DNA of 64,000 nucleotides. It comes from Hyphomicrobiaceae bacterium. GTDB taxonomy: Bacteria; Pseudomonadota; Alphaproteobacteria; Rhizobiales; Hyphomicrobiaceae. The notes beneath the pieces are model-generated. The model saw only the letters and a program-made list of their open reading frames with translations, did no database searches and had not been told where the DNA came from. Position 1 is the stretch's first letter, and the number at the start of each line of letters is the position of its first letter. The translations under genes and the position numbers were made by a program. Of this stretch, positions 36,087 through 45,759 are shown piece by piece. The DNA lies in NCBI GenBank assembly GCA_021730785.1, contig JAKFWF010000042.1, positions 62,001 through 126,000 on the forward strand, read 5' to 3'.

Positions 36087-37070
36087 ATGAGCCAACGGCA
36101 AACGACGCTAATTCCAGATGCCGCGCGACACGGCATCTACCCGCCCATCGAGCCGCATCGGGCAGGCCGCCTGCTGGTCAGCGAAGGCCACGAGATCTAC
36201 TATGAGGTCAGTGGCAACCCGCGCGGCAAGCCGGCCCTGGTGATCCACGGCGGACCGGGTGGCGGGTCAAATCCGACTATGCGTCGCTACCACGATCCCG
36301 CGCGCTATCGCATCATCCTGTTCGACCAGCGCGGCTGCGGGCGATCGGTGCCGCACGCCTCGCTCGCCAGCAACACGACGTGGCATCTGGTCGATGACAT
36401 CGAGCGGCTACGTCGGCATCTCGGCGTCGAGCAATGGCAGATCATGGGCGGGTCGTGGGGGTCGACGCTGGCGCTCGCCTACGCGCAGAAATATCCCGGC
36501 CGCGTCTCGGCGCTGATCTTGCGCGGCATATTCCTGCTGCGCAAATCCGAGCTCGACTGGTTCTACCAGGACGGCGCCAGCTGGCTGTTTCCGGACGCCT
36601 TCGAGAAGTATCGCGACCTCATCCCGCCGCAGGAACGCGGCGACATGATCGGCGCTTACTATCGGCGACTGACCCACACCGACCGGGCGGTTCAGCTCGA
36701 AGCCGCCAAGGCCTGGAGCATCTGGGAAGGCACCACGCTGTCGCTCTACCAGGACCTCGAGCGGGTGAAACTGTTCGGTGCCGACAGCTACGCGATCGCC
36801 TTCGCGCGGATCGAGTGCCACTACTTCGCCAATCGCGGGTTCTTCGAGGTCGACGACCAGTTGCTGCGCGATGTCCAGGCCATCGCCCAGGTTCCAGGCA
36901 TCATCATCCACGGCCGCTACGATGTGGTGACGCCGCTGAAGAACGCCTGGGACCTGCATCGGGCATGGCCGGCCGGTCAGCTGCGCATCGTGGCCGATGC
37001 CGGTCACGCCATGACCGAGCCCGGTATCGTGCATGAACTGGTGTCGGCGACCCAGCAGTTCGCCCGATGA
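36087..37070 (+). CDS. pip: Proline iminopeptidase
   Basis: This serine peptidase removes N-terminal proline from peptides. The 327-residue alpha/beta hydrolase has the family HGGPGGG oxyanion motif (about residue 54) and the nucleophile elbow GGSWGS (about residue 117). It also has the acid in HGRYDVVTP and the histidine in DAGHAM near the end. The length is usual for the bacterial S33 family. It stands alone between parA and fur. Confidence 0.93.
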   Translation: MSQRQTTLIPDAARHGIYPPIEPHRAGRLLVSEGHEIYYEVSGNPRGKPALVIHGGPGGGSNPTMRRYHDPARYRIILFDQRGCGRSVPHASLASNTTWHLVDDIERLRRHLGVEQWQIMGGSWGSTLALAYAQKYPGRVSALILRGIFLLRKSELDWFYQDGASWLFPDAFEKYRDLIPPQERGDMIGAYYRRLTHTDRAVQLEAAKAWSIWEGTTLSLYQDLERVKLFGADSYAIAFARIECHYFANRGFFEVDDQLLRDVQAIAQVPGIIIHGRYDVVTPLKNAWDLHRAWPAGQLRIVADAGHAMTEPGIVHELVSATQQFAR

Positions 37071-37100
37071 CGCAGGAAGCCAGCGGTCACGCCGGCGCGC

Positions 37101-37541
37101 TCATTTTTTGGGGCCCCGCAGGGGTACCCCATACAGCTCCAGCCGGTGGCCGACGAGCTTGAAGCCCAATTCGCGGGCAATGCGCTCCTGCAGTTTCTCG
37201 ATCTCTTCGCTGCGAAACTCGATCACCCTCCCACCGTCCACATCGATCAAATGGTCGTGGTGCTCGCGTCGGGCTTCTTCATAGCGGCGGCGACCCTCGG
37301 CGAACGCATGGCGGGCAAGAATGCCCTTCTGCTCGAACAGCCTGAGCGTGCGATACACGGTGGACAGCGAAATGCGCGCGTCGATGCGGTGGGCGCGTGC
37401 GTGCACCTCTTCGACGTTCGGGTGATCGGCCGCATCGGACAGCACGCGCGCAATGGTGCGGCGCTGGCCGGTCATGCGCAGGCCATGTTCGGCGCACAGC
37501 CGCGATATGCGGTTAGCTGCACTTTCGTCACTGACGGTCAT
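37101..37541 (-). CDS. fur: Fur/Mur-family metal-responsive repressor
   Basis: This 146-residue DNA-binding protein has a winged helix (RMTGQRRTIARVL, then SLSTVYRTLRLFEQKGI) and a metal-binding core (EHHDHLIDVDGG, with the downstream glutamate in EEIEKLQE). The structural CxxC pairs of E. coli Fur are missing, as in alphaproteobacterial Fur/Mur, which often senses manganese. Irr is unlikely because the Irr haem motif is absent. It is 80 bases after olsB on the same strand, so both may be transcribed together. Confidence 0.88.
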   Translation of the reverse strand: MTVSDESAANRISRLCAEHGLRMTGQRRTIARVLSDAADHPNVEEVHARAHRIDARISLSTVYRTLRLFEQKGILARHAFAEGRRRYEEARREHHDHLIDVDGGRVIEFRSEEIEKLQERIARELGFKLVGHRLELYGVPLRGPKK

Positions 37542-37621
37542 GGGCCCAGTCACCGTCGGGTTACCGCTCGATGATGGGCTTATAGGTGAGTTCGACGCGT
37601 GCCGTCCACGGCCCGCCGACT

Positions 37622-38659
37622 TCATCCAGCCTTGCGACCCACGGCAATCCGGCTTTCCTGCTCGTCGGGCCGGCCGAAGTGTTCGAAATAGCGCGGATCG
37701 ATCTTCTCGACCGGCAGGCAGATCAGCACGTCGGTGGTGCCGAACTGACGGTCGACCACGGCGCCGTCGCCGACGAACGCGCCGAGCCGCAGATAGCCCT
37801 TGATCAACGGCGGCAGGCTCTTCACGGCGGCTTTGGTGTCGACCCTGTCCTTGGCCATGCGGTTCATCGGCACATACAGGTGGTCGTGGGCGCGCACCCG
37901 CCATTCGGGCGGCGCCATGGCGTGGTGGTGCAGGAAGCTCAACGCCATCGCGTGTTCTTCCGGGTCGTTGCCCTCAAAGCTCGCGCAGCCGATCATCACG
38001 TCGACCTTGTGCTCGCGGATGTAGGTCCACAGCCCGTGCCACAGCAATTCCACCGTTCGCTTGTTGCGGTAGGGCTTGAGGACGCAGCTGCGGCCCAGTT
38101 CCATGAACTTGTGCGTTTTAGCGCGTGCGGCCATCAACGGGGCGATGTCGTATTCGCCTTGCGTGTAAAAGCCCGTGCTGCGCTCGGCGATGTCCTGGCG
38201 CAACACGCGGTAGGTGCCGACCACGGCCGGCTTGCGCATGCCGGACCACCCCGTGACGGGGCCGTTGGCCTGGCTGTCGAGCACCAGCAGGTGGTCGCAG
38301 ACGGCGTCATAGGGGTCTTTGTCACGCTGGCGGATCTGCGAGGCGAAGTTGGGCTTGGCCGACATTTCCCGATAGAACACGTCGTAGCGCAGGCGCTGGG
38401 CCGACCGGACGTCCGCCATGGTGCGGGCGAGCCTGACCTGCAGCGTGCCGATCTGGCCGTAGATCTTCAACGGCTTGACATGCCAAGACCGAAGCCACCG
38501 GCTGACGGGGGCTCGCTTGCGTCGGAAGCCGCGCAGGCCGGCAAACATGAACACGCGACTGCGCGGCTTGGTTTTCCAGCTGAAGCGAACGCGATTGAAG
38601 CCGGCGGCGAGGAAGCCCTCCAGCCTGCGTGCGGGTTTGCGATACTGCTTCAAAGCCAT
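37622..38659 (-). CDS. olsB: OlsB-like lyso-ornithine lipid N-acyltransferase (GNAT fold)
   Basis: OlsB transfers a 3-hydroxyacyl group from acyl carrier protein to ornithine, the first step in ornithine-lipid synthesis. The 345-residue protein has a basic N terminus (about 70 residues), then the conserved RLRYDVFYREM segment, a VGTYRVLR block, ELGRSCVLKPYRNKRT and CASFEG. These match the OlsB/hemolysin-like acyltransferase family. ATG 38659 has AGGGGA 6 bases upstream. An olsA gene is not nearby, so this could also be a related ornithine or amino-lipid acyltransferase. Confidence 0.85.
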   Translation of the reverse strand: MALKQYRKPARRLEGFLAAGFNRVRFSWKTKPRSRVFMFAGLRGFRRKRAPVSRWLRSWHVKPLKIYGQIGTLQVRLARTMADVRSAQRLRYDVFYREMSAKPNFASQIRQRDKDPYDAVCDHLLVLDSQANGPVTGWSGMRKPAVVGTYRVLRQDIAERSTGFYTQGEYDIAPLMAARAKTHKFMELGRSCVLKPYRNKRTVELLWHGLWTYIREHKVDVMIGCASFEGNDPEEHAMALSFLHHHAMAPPEWRVRAHDHLYVPMNRMAKDRVDTKAAVKSLPPLIKGYLRLGAFVGDGAVVDRQFGTTDVLICLPVEKIDPRYFEHFGRPDEQESRIAVGRKAG

Positions 38660-39146
38660 TGCCGTTCCCCTGGAAGACAATGCCTGATGTGCGTCGACGA
38701 CGCCAGATCATGTCCGAAGTCGGGTACTTTTCTTCACGAAATCGTAACATAAAGATGTGACGGACGCACGACGTAGATTGTGGCTTCACTGCAACGGGGA
38801 AGTTATTGCTGCCGGGGCTGCGCCATTGTCGTGCAGTGGGCAGTGGCGTCGGCCCCAGGGCAATTCAATTCACACTTTGCCCGTTCGCTTTCCCTCCCTC
38901 CGCCCTTGAGAGGCAGGGCTGGGGTGGGGTATCAAGCCGCGTCTTCCCCTCAAAGGGGGAGCGAAAAAAATGAGCAAGATCAGACCGTCAACACTCGGTG
39001 CCGTTCGGAATTGAATGCCCCTGGCGCCGGTCCGTAGGGCGCCGGTTCGCCGACCGGGCAAGCGGCCGGCGGAATACGCAAGCGGGCTATTGCGCCCTAC
39101 GCTTCATCGACACGCCGCTGCCATTACCCTCGGTCGCCGAAGGCAC
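38660..39146. repeat. 487-base spacer with two intergenic repeat types
   Basis: No gene is seen. Around 38890-38975 are paired blocks CCCTCCCTCCGCCCTTGAGAG and CTGGGGTGGGGT, then CCCCTCAAAGGGGGAG: complementary pieces of a GC-rich dispersed repeat. Around 39030-39110 are GTAGGGCGC and GCGCCCTACG as inverted ends of a roughly 75-base segment, a pattern often seen in dispersed bacterial repeats. The start (38660-38760) includes the region upstream of olsB. Confidence 0.55.
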
Positions 39147-41366
39147 CTATGCCACTTGGTCCAGGACGGCGTGCTGGACCGTGCCGGCCTTGCGGCCGTC
39201 CAGGTTGCACCAGTGGGCCAGTATGCGTTCCAGCTCGGCGCGTTCGAAGGGCTTAGCCAGATAGTCGCTCATGCCGGCGGCGAGGCAGCGGGCACGGTCC
39301 TCGGGGAAGGCATTGGCGGTGAGCGCGACGATCGGCGGCACGATGACGCCGGGACGCTGCAAGTGCCGGATCTGCCGGGCCGCTTCCAGCCCATCCAGTT
39401 CGGGCATATGCACGTCCATCAGAATGATGTCGAACTGCTCGTGCGGCTGGGCGATCGCGCCTTGCACCGCGGCAACGGCCTGCCGGCCATCGCCCACGAC
39501 GCGGGTGATGCAGCCGGTCTTTTCCAGGACGCTGGACGCGAGCAACGCATTGATCGGATTGTCTTCCGCCAGCAGCACGCGCCACCTGGGCGAGGGCGGC
39601 TGGGCAAGTGTGCCGATTGACGTGTGGTCGCGAACATCGTCCAGCTGATTGCCCTTGGCCGAGCCAAGCAGGGCCAGCAGCGACTGGGGTCGCACTGGGC
39701 GGATCAGATAGCTTTCGAACCCCTCGGCGCGGAAGCTCTTGAGGCCGCCTCGCGCCATCGGACCGAGCAGCACGATCCCACGCACCGGTGTGTTCGGGGA
39801 GATCGCCTGTGCACGCGCTAGCACCTGGCCAGCGAAGGCGGCATCTTCTTCCGCATCGACGATGACGAGATCGATGGCGTGGTTGTCCGCCGCCGCCTGT
39901 TCGAGCCTGGGTAGCGCATCGACGACGCTCAGTTCTTCAACCTTGATGTCGGATAAGCGTAGGACCGAGGCCAGGGCGCGCCGTTCCAGCAGCCGGTCGA
40001 TGACGAGTGCGACACAGCGCACGTGGGGCTCCAGCATCGGCTGCCGTGATGCGGCGATGGTGCCGGCGCCCGCCGCGGCCGGCAGCCGGAGTTCGACGGT
40101 GAAGGTGGCGCCGCGGCCCGGCGTCGTGTCGACCGTGATGTCGCCGCCCATGGCGCGGGCGAGGCGCTTCGAGATCGCAAGGCCGAGACCGGTGCCGTCC
40201 TGGCGCCGCCCGAACCGACTTTCGAACTGCTCGAACTCCGAGAACAGCGTCTTGAGGGCGTCGGACCCGATGCCGGGGCCGGTATCCTTCACCGCGATCT
40301 GGACGGTCGCCTCCGACGCACCCGCCGTTACCGAGACGGCAACGCCGCCGCGCTCGGTGAACTTCACGGCATTGCCGATCAGGTTGAGCAGGATCTGGCG
40401 CACGCGAGCATCATCGCCGATGACGGCTGCCGGCAGGCTGGGATCGATGGTCCAGGCAATCTCCAAACCCTTTTCGTGGGCGCGCGGACTGAGCAGCTCA
40501 ACCGCGTTCTGCACGCAGATGTCGAGGGCGAAGGCTTCGGCCTGCAGTGTCAGCTTGCCGGCCTCGATCTTCGAGAAGTCGAGGATCTCGTCGATCAGGG
40601 CGAGCAGTGTCTTGGCCGACTGGTCGACGGCCTTCAGGTACGTCACCTGCTCGGCCGTGAGCTCGGTGTCGAGCAGCAGCCCGGTCATGCCGAGGATGCC
40701 GTTCATTGGCGTGCGGATCTCGTGGCTCATGGCCGCAAGGAACCGCGACTTGGCGCGGTTGGCGGCCTCGGCCTGGTCGCGGGTGTTGGCGAGTTCTGCG
40801 GCAGCGAGGCGGGCCGCCGTCACATCGCGGCCGACCCGCTGGACGTCGAGCGAGCGGCCGTCGACGGCCGGCACGCGGTATTCTTCCCAAGCGAACCAGC
40901 GCGGGCCATCGACGGTGTGCAGCTGATTGGTGAAGCGCAGCGAGGCAGCGGCCAGGTCACCTGGATCTTGGCTGGTTCGTTCGCCGTCGAGAACGGTCGG
41001 CTCGAAGATCATGCCGAGAACACGGTCGGCATCGACCCCGAATGTGCGGCAGAAGGCAGCGTTGACGAACGAGATGCGGCCGTCCGCCTGGTGCCGGACG
41101 ATGATGTCGGCCTGGGTATCCAGCAGGTTGCGGTAGCGCGCTTCGTTTTCGCGCAAAACCCACTGCATGTCGCGCAGCTGCTCGATGCGGCTGTCGACGC
41201 CAGCCAGCGGGTCGCGGGGCTTTTGCTGTGCCGCGGCCAGTGGTGTGGTCCCCAGTCGCTGCAACAACCCCGACAACAGGTGGATACAGCGAGTGCGCAG
41301 CCACTGCTGCGCACGGTCCAGCTGGCACTGCAGGGACTTGAAGACTTTCACGGGTCGCTCACGCAC
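39147..41366 (-). CDS. Hybrid sensor histidine kinase (PAS, HisKA, HATPase, receiver)
   Basis: This 739-residue soluble kinase has a PAS domain at about 75-190 (ENEARYRNLLDTQADIIVR) and a HisKA domain with SHEIRTPMNG (about residue 222). The ATPase has NLIGNAVKF, DTGPGI and GTGLGLAIS. After a degraded receiver-like middle segment comes a C-terminal receiver with the phosphoacceptor aspartate in IILMDVHMPELDG and lysine in YLAKPFE. It lacks membrane helices. The start is a GTG at 41366 or 41351. No response regulator or target gene is adjacent. Confidence 0.9.
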   Translation of the reverse strand: MRERPVKVFKSLQCQLDRAQQWLRTRCIHLLSGLLQRLGTTPLAAAQQKPRDPLAGVDSRIEQLRDMQWVLRENEARYRNLLDTQADIIVRHQADGRISFVNAAFCRTFGVDADRVLGMIFEPTVLDGERTSQDPGDLAAASLRFTNQLHTVDGPRWFAWEEYRVPAVDGRSLDVQRVGRDVTAARLAAAELANTRDQAEAANRAKSRFLAAMSHEIRTPMNGILGMTGLLLDTELTAEQVTYLKAVDQSAKTLLALIDEILDFSKIEAGKLTLQAEAFALDICVQNAVELLSPRAHEKGLEIAWTIDPSLPAAVIGDDARVRQILLNLIGNAVKFTERGGVAVSVTAGASEATVQIAVKDTGPGIGSDALKTLFSEFEQFESRFGRRQDGTGLGLAISKRLARAMGGDITVDTTPGRGATFTVELRLPAAAGAGTIAASRQPMLEPHVRCVALVIDRLLERRALASVLRLSDIKVEELSVVDALPRLEQAAADNHAIDLVIVDAEEDAAFAGQVLARAQAISPNTPVRGIVLLGPMARGGLKSFRAEGFESYLIRPVRPQSLLALLGSAKGNQLDDVRDHTSIGTLAQPPSPRWRVLLAEDNPINALLASSVLEKTGCITRVVGDGRQAVAAVQGAIAQPHEQFDIILMDVHMPELDGLEAARQIRHLQRPGVIVPPIVALTANAFPEDRARCLAAGMSDYLAKPFERAELERILAHWCNLDGRKAGTVQHAVLDQVA

Positions 41367-41458
41367 GTTGCAAAGCCACCGGCTTCCTTTACCGGCACCT
41401 CACCACATCGCGCTTTACAACTCCTTGAAATTCCTGGTTACGCAGGCCTTAAACCATG

Positions 41459-42574
41459 TCACGCTTTGGCTGCGTGACGGCGCTTGGCCGGGTCCCAGGC
41501 CTTCAGGCCGGCGCGTGCATACTGGGGTGGCAACGTCACGTCGGCGCCGAGCTTGTAGGCCGCATGCCATCCCCAGTGCGGGTCGTCGAGAAAGCCGCGG
41601 GCCAATGCAACCATGTCCGCCTGGCCGTCGGCAACGATGGTTTCTGCCTGTTCGGCCTCCGTGATCATGCCCACCGCCATCACCGGGATGCCGACCTTTT
41701 GCCTGATCGCCGTCGCGAACGGCACCTGGAAGCCCGGCGCCACCGGCGGGCGGATCGCGACATCGATGCCACCGGTCGACACGTCGATGAAGTCGCAGCC
41801 GAGATCCTTCAAGCGACTGGCGAAGGCGATCGAATCTTCGATTGCCCAGGCGCCGTCGACCCAGTCGACTGCCGAAATGCGCATGCCGAGCGGTTTCGAC
41901 GCCGGCCACACGCTGCGCATGGCGCGGAACACATCGAGCGGCAGCCGCATGCGGTTTTCGAGGCTGCCGCCCCAGTGATCCGTGCGCTTGTTCGAATGCG
42001 GCGACAGGAACTGGTGCAGCAGGTATCCGTGCGCGCCGTGGCCCTCGGCGATGTCGAGGCCGAGCCGGTCGGCGCGTTTGGTGGCCGATGCGAACGCTGC
42101 CGGCAGCATTTCGATTTCCGCCGCCGTATAGGCCTGTGGCACATGCCAGCCGGGGCCGAAGGCGATCGCCGAGGGCGCCTTGGTCTGCCACGGCGTGACG
42201 AGTTCCGGCTCGTTCAGCGTCGCCCCTTCCCAGGGCCGCTTGGCGGACGCCTTGCGGCCGGCGTGGCCGAGCTGAATGCCGATCTTTGCTGTGCCACGGC
42301 GTCGGCAGGCCTCGATCACAGACTTGAGGGCCGCTTCGTTGGCGTCATTGTACAGCCCAAGGCAGCCGTGCGTAATGCGCCCGTCGCGCTCAACCGCCGT
42401 CGCTTCGATGATGAGCAGCCCCGCGCCCGAGTTGGCGAGCGCGCCCAGATGCATCATGTGCCAGTCGTTGGCGGAGCCGTCATCGGCGCTGTATTGGCAC
42501 ATGGGCGACACGACCAGACGGTTGTCGAACGTGTGGTTGCGCAGCGTGATCGGCGTGAATAGGTGGCTCGCCAT
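41459..42574 (-). CDS. namA: Old Yellow Enzyme family NADH:flavin oxidoreductase (YqjM/NamA-like)
   Basis: This FMN enzyme of 371 residues reduces activated C=C bonds with NAD(P)H. It has the YqjM-type markers VSPMCQYSADDG with the regulatory cysteine, QLGHAGRKAS and a substrate-binding EGHGAHGYLLHQFLSP. The catalytic centre is complete. GGAG lies upstream of the ATG. It follows the enamidase gene by 95 bases on the same strand, so it may reduce the ring of a nicotinate-like intermediate; a general detoxifying role is equally possible. Confidence 0.9.
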   Translation of the reverse strand: MASHLFTPITLRNHTFDNRLVVSPMCQYSADDGSANDWHMMHLGALANSGAGLLIIEATAVERDGRITHGCLGLYNDANEAALKSVIEACRRRGTAKIGIQLGHAGRKASAKRPWEGATLNEPELVTPWQTKAPSAIAFGPGWHVPQAYTAAEIEMLPAAFASATKRADRLGLDIAEGHGAHGYLLHQFLSPHSNKRTDHWGGSLENRMRLPLDVFRAMRSVWPASKPLGMRISAVDWVDGAWAIEDSIAFASRLKDLGCDFIDVSTGGIDVAIRPPVAPGFQVPFATAIRQKVGIPVMAVGMITEAEQAETIVADGQADMVALARGFLDDPHWGWHAAYKLGADVTLPPQYARAGLKAWDPAKRRHAAKA

Positions 42575-42669
42575 GGGGGTCTCCGCTCTGTTGGACAGCG
42601 CGAGACCCTATCGAGCAAAGTTCTTTCGTTCAATATTCGCGAACTTGGAGCCTGCCATGCGGTACCAAC

Positions 42670-43863
42670 TCACGCCACCAACTCCGGCACGCGCTCGGCC
42701 GGCGGCGTGTTGCGCGAGCGCTGGCAGCGCACGATGCCATCGATGATCACCATGCCAATGCCGGGCAGGTCGCCGCCGCGCACGCTGGCCAGCAGATCGC
42801 GCCCGGCCGAGTGCTGTGCGCGGTCCATCAGCACGAAGTCGGCGACCCGGCCCACCTCGATCAGACCGCAGTCCAGGTCGCGGGTGCGCGCGGTGTTGCC
42901 GGTGGCAAAGCAGAACACGGTTTCGGCCGGCATGTCGCCGAAGCTCGACAGCATGGCGATCATGCGCAGGATCCCGAGCGGCTGCACGCCCGAACCCGCA
43001 GGTGAATCTGTGCCGAGGATCACGCGTTCCAGCTGGCCGATCTGCTTGGCGATCTTGACCGCGTGCAGGCCGGCATACTCGTTGCCGTTGTGGACGACCT
43101 CGATCGCCCGGCCACAGCCCTCGCACAGGCATTCGATCTGCTTGAGGGGCAGCGCGGTGTGGCCGCCGTTGATGTGGCCGATGACGTCCGCGTCGGCCTC
43201 GAGCACCGTGTCGGCATCGATGTAGCCCGAGCCCGGCACCGACGGTCCGCCGGTGTGGATCGTCGACTGGATGCCGTACTTGCGCGCCCAGGCGACCATT
43301 TGCTTGGCTTCATAGCCGGCCTTCACGGTGCCGAGCCCCACTTCGCCCAGCAGCTTGACGCCGTCGCGCGCCATGTCGGCGAAATCCTGCTCCACCATGC
43401 CTTTCTCGATGGTCGGCGCGCCGGCCAGCACCTTCACGCCGCCGGGACGGAAGTTATAGAAAGCGCGCTGGGCGGTAATCGCCATGGCCTTGACGCCGAC
43501 GATGTCGCGCGGCCGGCCGGGCAGATGAACTTCGCCGGCCGAGATCATGGTGGTGACGCCGCCGTTCAGATAGCTGTCGATCCAACCCAACTGGCTTTGC
43601 CGCGGCGTCCAGTCGCCGAACACGGGGTGCACGTGGCTGTCGATCAGGCCCGGTGACAGCGCGCAGCCCTTGGCGTCGATCGTCGTCCTGGCCGCGCCCG
43701 TGTCGCAGTCCTTGTACTTGCCGACCTGGGTGATGCGACCGTCGACCGAGACCACCGTGTCGGCATCCAGGATCGGCCGTTCGAGCGCGCCCGACAGTAG
43801 CAACCCGATGTTGCGGATGACGACCTTGCCGGCGGTCGCGGGGACGGGTGTGGGGTCAGCCAT
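42670..43863 (-). CDS. ena: Enamidase-like amidohydrolase
   Basis: This metal-dependent amidohydrolase of 397 residues closely resembles enamidase of nicotinate fermentation, which opens 6-oxo-1,4,5,6-tetrahydronicotinate to 2-formylglutarate. Shared segments include GGVTTMISAG, PGRPRD, HTGG, HINGG and the end SRNTPPA. The metal ligands HVH, glutamate in GEVGLGT and aspartate in GTDSP are present. It lies directly upstream of the OYE gene. A different cyclic amide substrate cannot be excluded. Confidence 0.82.
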   Translation of the reverse strand: MADPTPVPATAGKVVIRNIGLLLSGALERPILDADTVVSVDGRITQVGKYKDCDTGAARTTIDAKGCALSPGLIDSHVHPVFGDWTPRQSQLGWIDSYLNGGVTTMISAGEVHLPGRPRDIVGVKAMAITAQRAFYNFRPGGVKVLAGAPTIEKGMVEQDFADMARDGVKLLGEVGLGTVKAGYEAKQMVAWARKYGIQSTIHTGGPSVPGSGYIDADTVLEADADVIGHINGGHTALPLKQIECLCEGCGRAIEVVHNGNEYAGLHAVKIAKQIGQLERVILGTDSPAGSGVQPLGILRMIAMLSSFGDMPAETVFCFATGNTARTRDLDCGLIEVGRVADFVLMDRAQHSAGRDLLASVRGGDLPGIGMVIIDGIVRCQRSRNTPPAERVPELVA

Positions 43864-43968
43864 GGGCAGGTGTCTCCGGACGGCTCAGGGGCGGGGATCA
43901 CAGCAAATGATGCGTCGAGCAGCCGAACGTGTCCACCGCAGAGTGACCGGGTTGCCCTGGCGATCCGA

Positions 43969-44496
43969 CTATCCGGCCTTCATCCCGTTCGCAAACCGCT
44001 TCCAGTTGCGCTGGTAGCTGGTTGCGCCAGCGGCAATGCGTGCCAAATCCGCGTCGGTCACCTGGCGGATGACGCGGCCGGGGGCACCCATCACCACTGA
44101 GCGGGCCGGGATCTTCTTGCCCTCGGAGATCAGCGCGCCAGCCCCGATCAGGCACTCTTCGCCGATCTCGGCGCCGTTCAAAATGATCGCGCCGATGCCG
44201 ATCAGGCTGCCGCGACCGATCGTGCAGCCGTGCAGCATGACCATGTGGCCGACCGTGCAGCCGGGGCCGATCGTCATCGGGAAGCCGGGATCGGTGTGCA
44301 GCACGCAACCGTCCTGCACATTCGAACCGGCGCCGATGCGGATCACCTCGTTGTCGCCGCGCACGACGGCGTTGAACCACACGCTGGCGTCGCTCTCGAG
44401 GATCACGTTGCCGACCACGACCGCGTTGGGGGCGATCCAGGCCTGGCCGTCGGCCGGCAACTGGACGCGGCGGTCGTCGAGGGAATAGGCCGTCAT
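43969..44496 (-). CDS. Gamma carbonic anhydrase family protein
   Basis: This 175-residue protein is a left-handed beta-helix of hexapeptide repeats (IGPGCTVGHMVMLHG). The zinc histidines are one in VLHTDPG and two in GHMVMLHG. Related proteins are carbonic anhydrases or of unknown activity (YrdA/PaaY type). The start at 44496 leaves a one-base gap after the DUF3126 gene, so the two form an operon. Confidence 0.88.
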   Translation of the reverse strand: MTAYSLDDRRVQLPADGQAWIAPNAVVVGNVILESDASVWFNAVVRGDNEVIRIGAGSNVQDGCVLHTDPGFPMTIGPGCTVGHMVMLHGCTIGRGSLIGIGAIILNGAEIGEECLIGAGALISEGKKIPARSVVMGAPGRVIRQVTDADLARIAAGATSYQRNWKRFANGMKAG

Positions 44497-44497
44497 G

Positions 44498-44710
44498 TCA
44501 GAGGCCTTCAAGGTCGATGTCGAGGATCGCCATCTGCAGCTGATAGCTGATCTCGCCGTCTTCCTCGTCACGGTAGATCTGCGCCACCTGATCCTGCCCG
44601 ACGAATACTTCGGCCATATCCTTCTTGCGCCCGTGCATGACGACGCGAATGGTTTCGTTCTTGAAAGTCTTGCGCAGGTAGGCCTGCAGTTTCGGCACGT
44701 CGGACTTCAT
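44498..44710 (-). CDS. DUF3126 family protein
   Basis: This 70-residue protein (MKSDVPKLQAYLRKTF) belongs to a small alphaproteobacterial family of unknown function. It has an alternating basic and hydrophobic core (RVVMHGRKKDMAEVFVG) and an acidic tail, and no membrane helix. Its start lies 37 bases after the cysE stop on the same strand and its stop is one base before the carbonic anhydrase start. The tight spacing suggests cysE-DUF3126-carbonic anhydrase is one transcript. Confidence 0.85.
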   Translation of the reverse strand: MKSDVPKLQAYLRKTFKNETIRVVMHGRKKDMAEVFVGQDQVAQIYRDEEDGEISYQLQMAILDIDLEGL

Positions 44711-44747
44711 CGGCAGGCCACTCCTCGCTGTCTTGCCCGGATTTGGA

Positions 44748-45593
44748 TCAGGTCTTGTCCTGGCAGCCGCAATCGCCGGGCGCAAGGCCCTGGTCCATGC
44801 TGCGCGCGGGCTCCGGGCAGCCGGCGGGTCCAACCACCTTGGCCGGCACGCCGGCAACCGTCGTGTTCGCCGGAACTTCCTTCAGTACGACGCTGCCGGC
44901 CGCAACCCGCGAGCAATTGCCGACGCTGATGTTGCCGAGCACCTTCGCACCCGCCGCCAAGAGCACGTTATCGCCAATCTTGGGGTGGCGGTCGCCGCTC
45001 TCCTTGCCGTTGCCGCCGAGCGTCACCTCCTGCAGGATCGACACGTTGTCGCCGATCACGGCCGTCTCGCCGATCACGATGCCGGTCCCGTGGTCGATGA
45101 GAATGCCCTTGCCGATCTTCACTGCGGGATGAATGTCGACGGCGAAAATGCGCGATGACTGGCTCTGCAGGTAGTAGGCGAAGTCGCGGCGGCCGGCGTG
45201 CCACAACTCGTGCGCGAAGCGGTGGGTGGTCAGGGCATGGAAGCCTTTGAAGTAGAGCAGCGGCTCCATGTAGCGGTGGCAGGCGGGATCGCGATCGAAC
45301 ACGGCGGCGAGGTCGGCGCGCATGGCTTCGCCGATCTCCGGATGGGCTGCGAGCACGTCCTGGAACAGGCGGCCGATGAGGCCGGCGTCGACGTCGGAAT
45401 GGTTCAAGCGTTGTGCGAGGCGATGGCAGACCGAGGCTTCAAGCCGCTCATGGCTGAGGATCGTTGCGAAAATGAAGCCGCCAAGAGCCGGTTCGGCCAT
45501 GATGGCCGCTTCGGCTTCGGCGCGTGTTGCGGCCCAGATCGGATCGACCGAGTGCAGCCGCTGTGTTGCATTCGCTGGTTTTTGGCTCGCCAT
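44748..45593 (-). CDS. cysE: Serine O-acetyltransferase
   Basis: CysE acetylates serine with acetyl-CoA as the first step of cysteine synthesis. The 281-residue protein has an N-terminal helical domain and a C-terminal left-handed beta-helix with DIHPAVKIGKG, DHGTGIVIGETA and GGNGKESGDRHPKIGD. The catalytic histidine and aspartate are in the middle segment. The C terminus carries extra cysteines (GDCGCQDK), which is unusual. GAGGAG precedes the ATG at 45593. Confidence 0.95.
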   Translation of the reverse strand: MASQKPANATQRLHSVDPIWAATRAEAEAAIMAEPALGGFIFATILSHERLEASVCHRLAQRLNHSDVDAGLIGRLFQDVLAAHPEIGEAMRADLAAVFDRDPACHRYMEPLLYFKGFHALTTHRFAHELWHAGRRDFAYYLQSQSSRIFAVDIHPAVKIGKGILIDHGTGIVIGETAVIGDNVSILQEVTLGGNGKESGDRHPKIGDNVLLAAGAKVLGNISVGNCSRVAAGSVVLKEVPANTTVAGVPAKVVGPAGCPEPARSMDQGLAPGDCGCQDKT

Positions 45594-45759
45594 GGCAATC
45601 TCCTCGTTGCGTGATCGACGTGAGTGCCCCGTACCCGGAGTGGCGTAGCCAGCACCAGCGCGGCTGTCAACGCGGCCCTGCGTGCCCGACACTTGGCCCT
45701 GGCCCGCACTTCGGGCAAACACTATTGCTGCATCAGGTTAAGTAGGAACAACGCGCACC

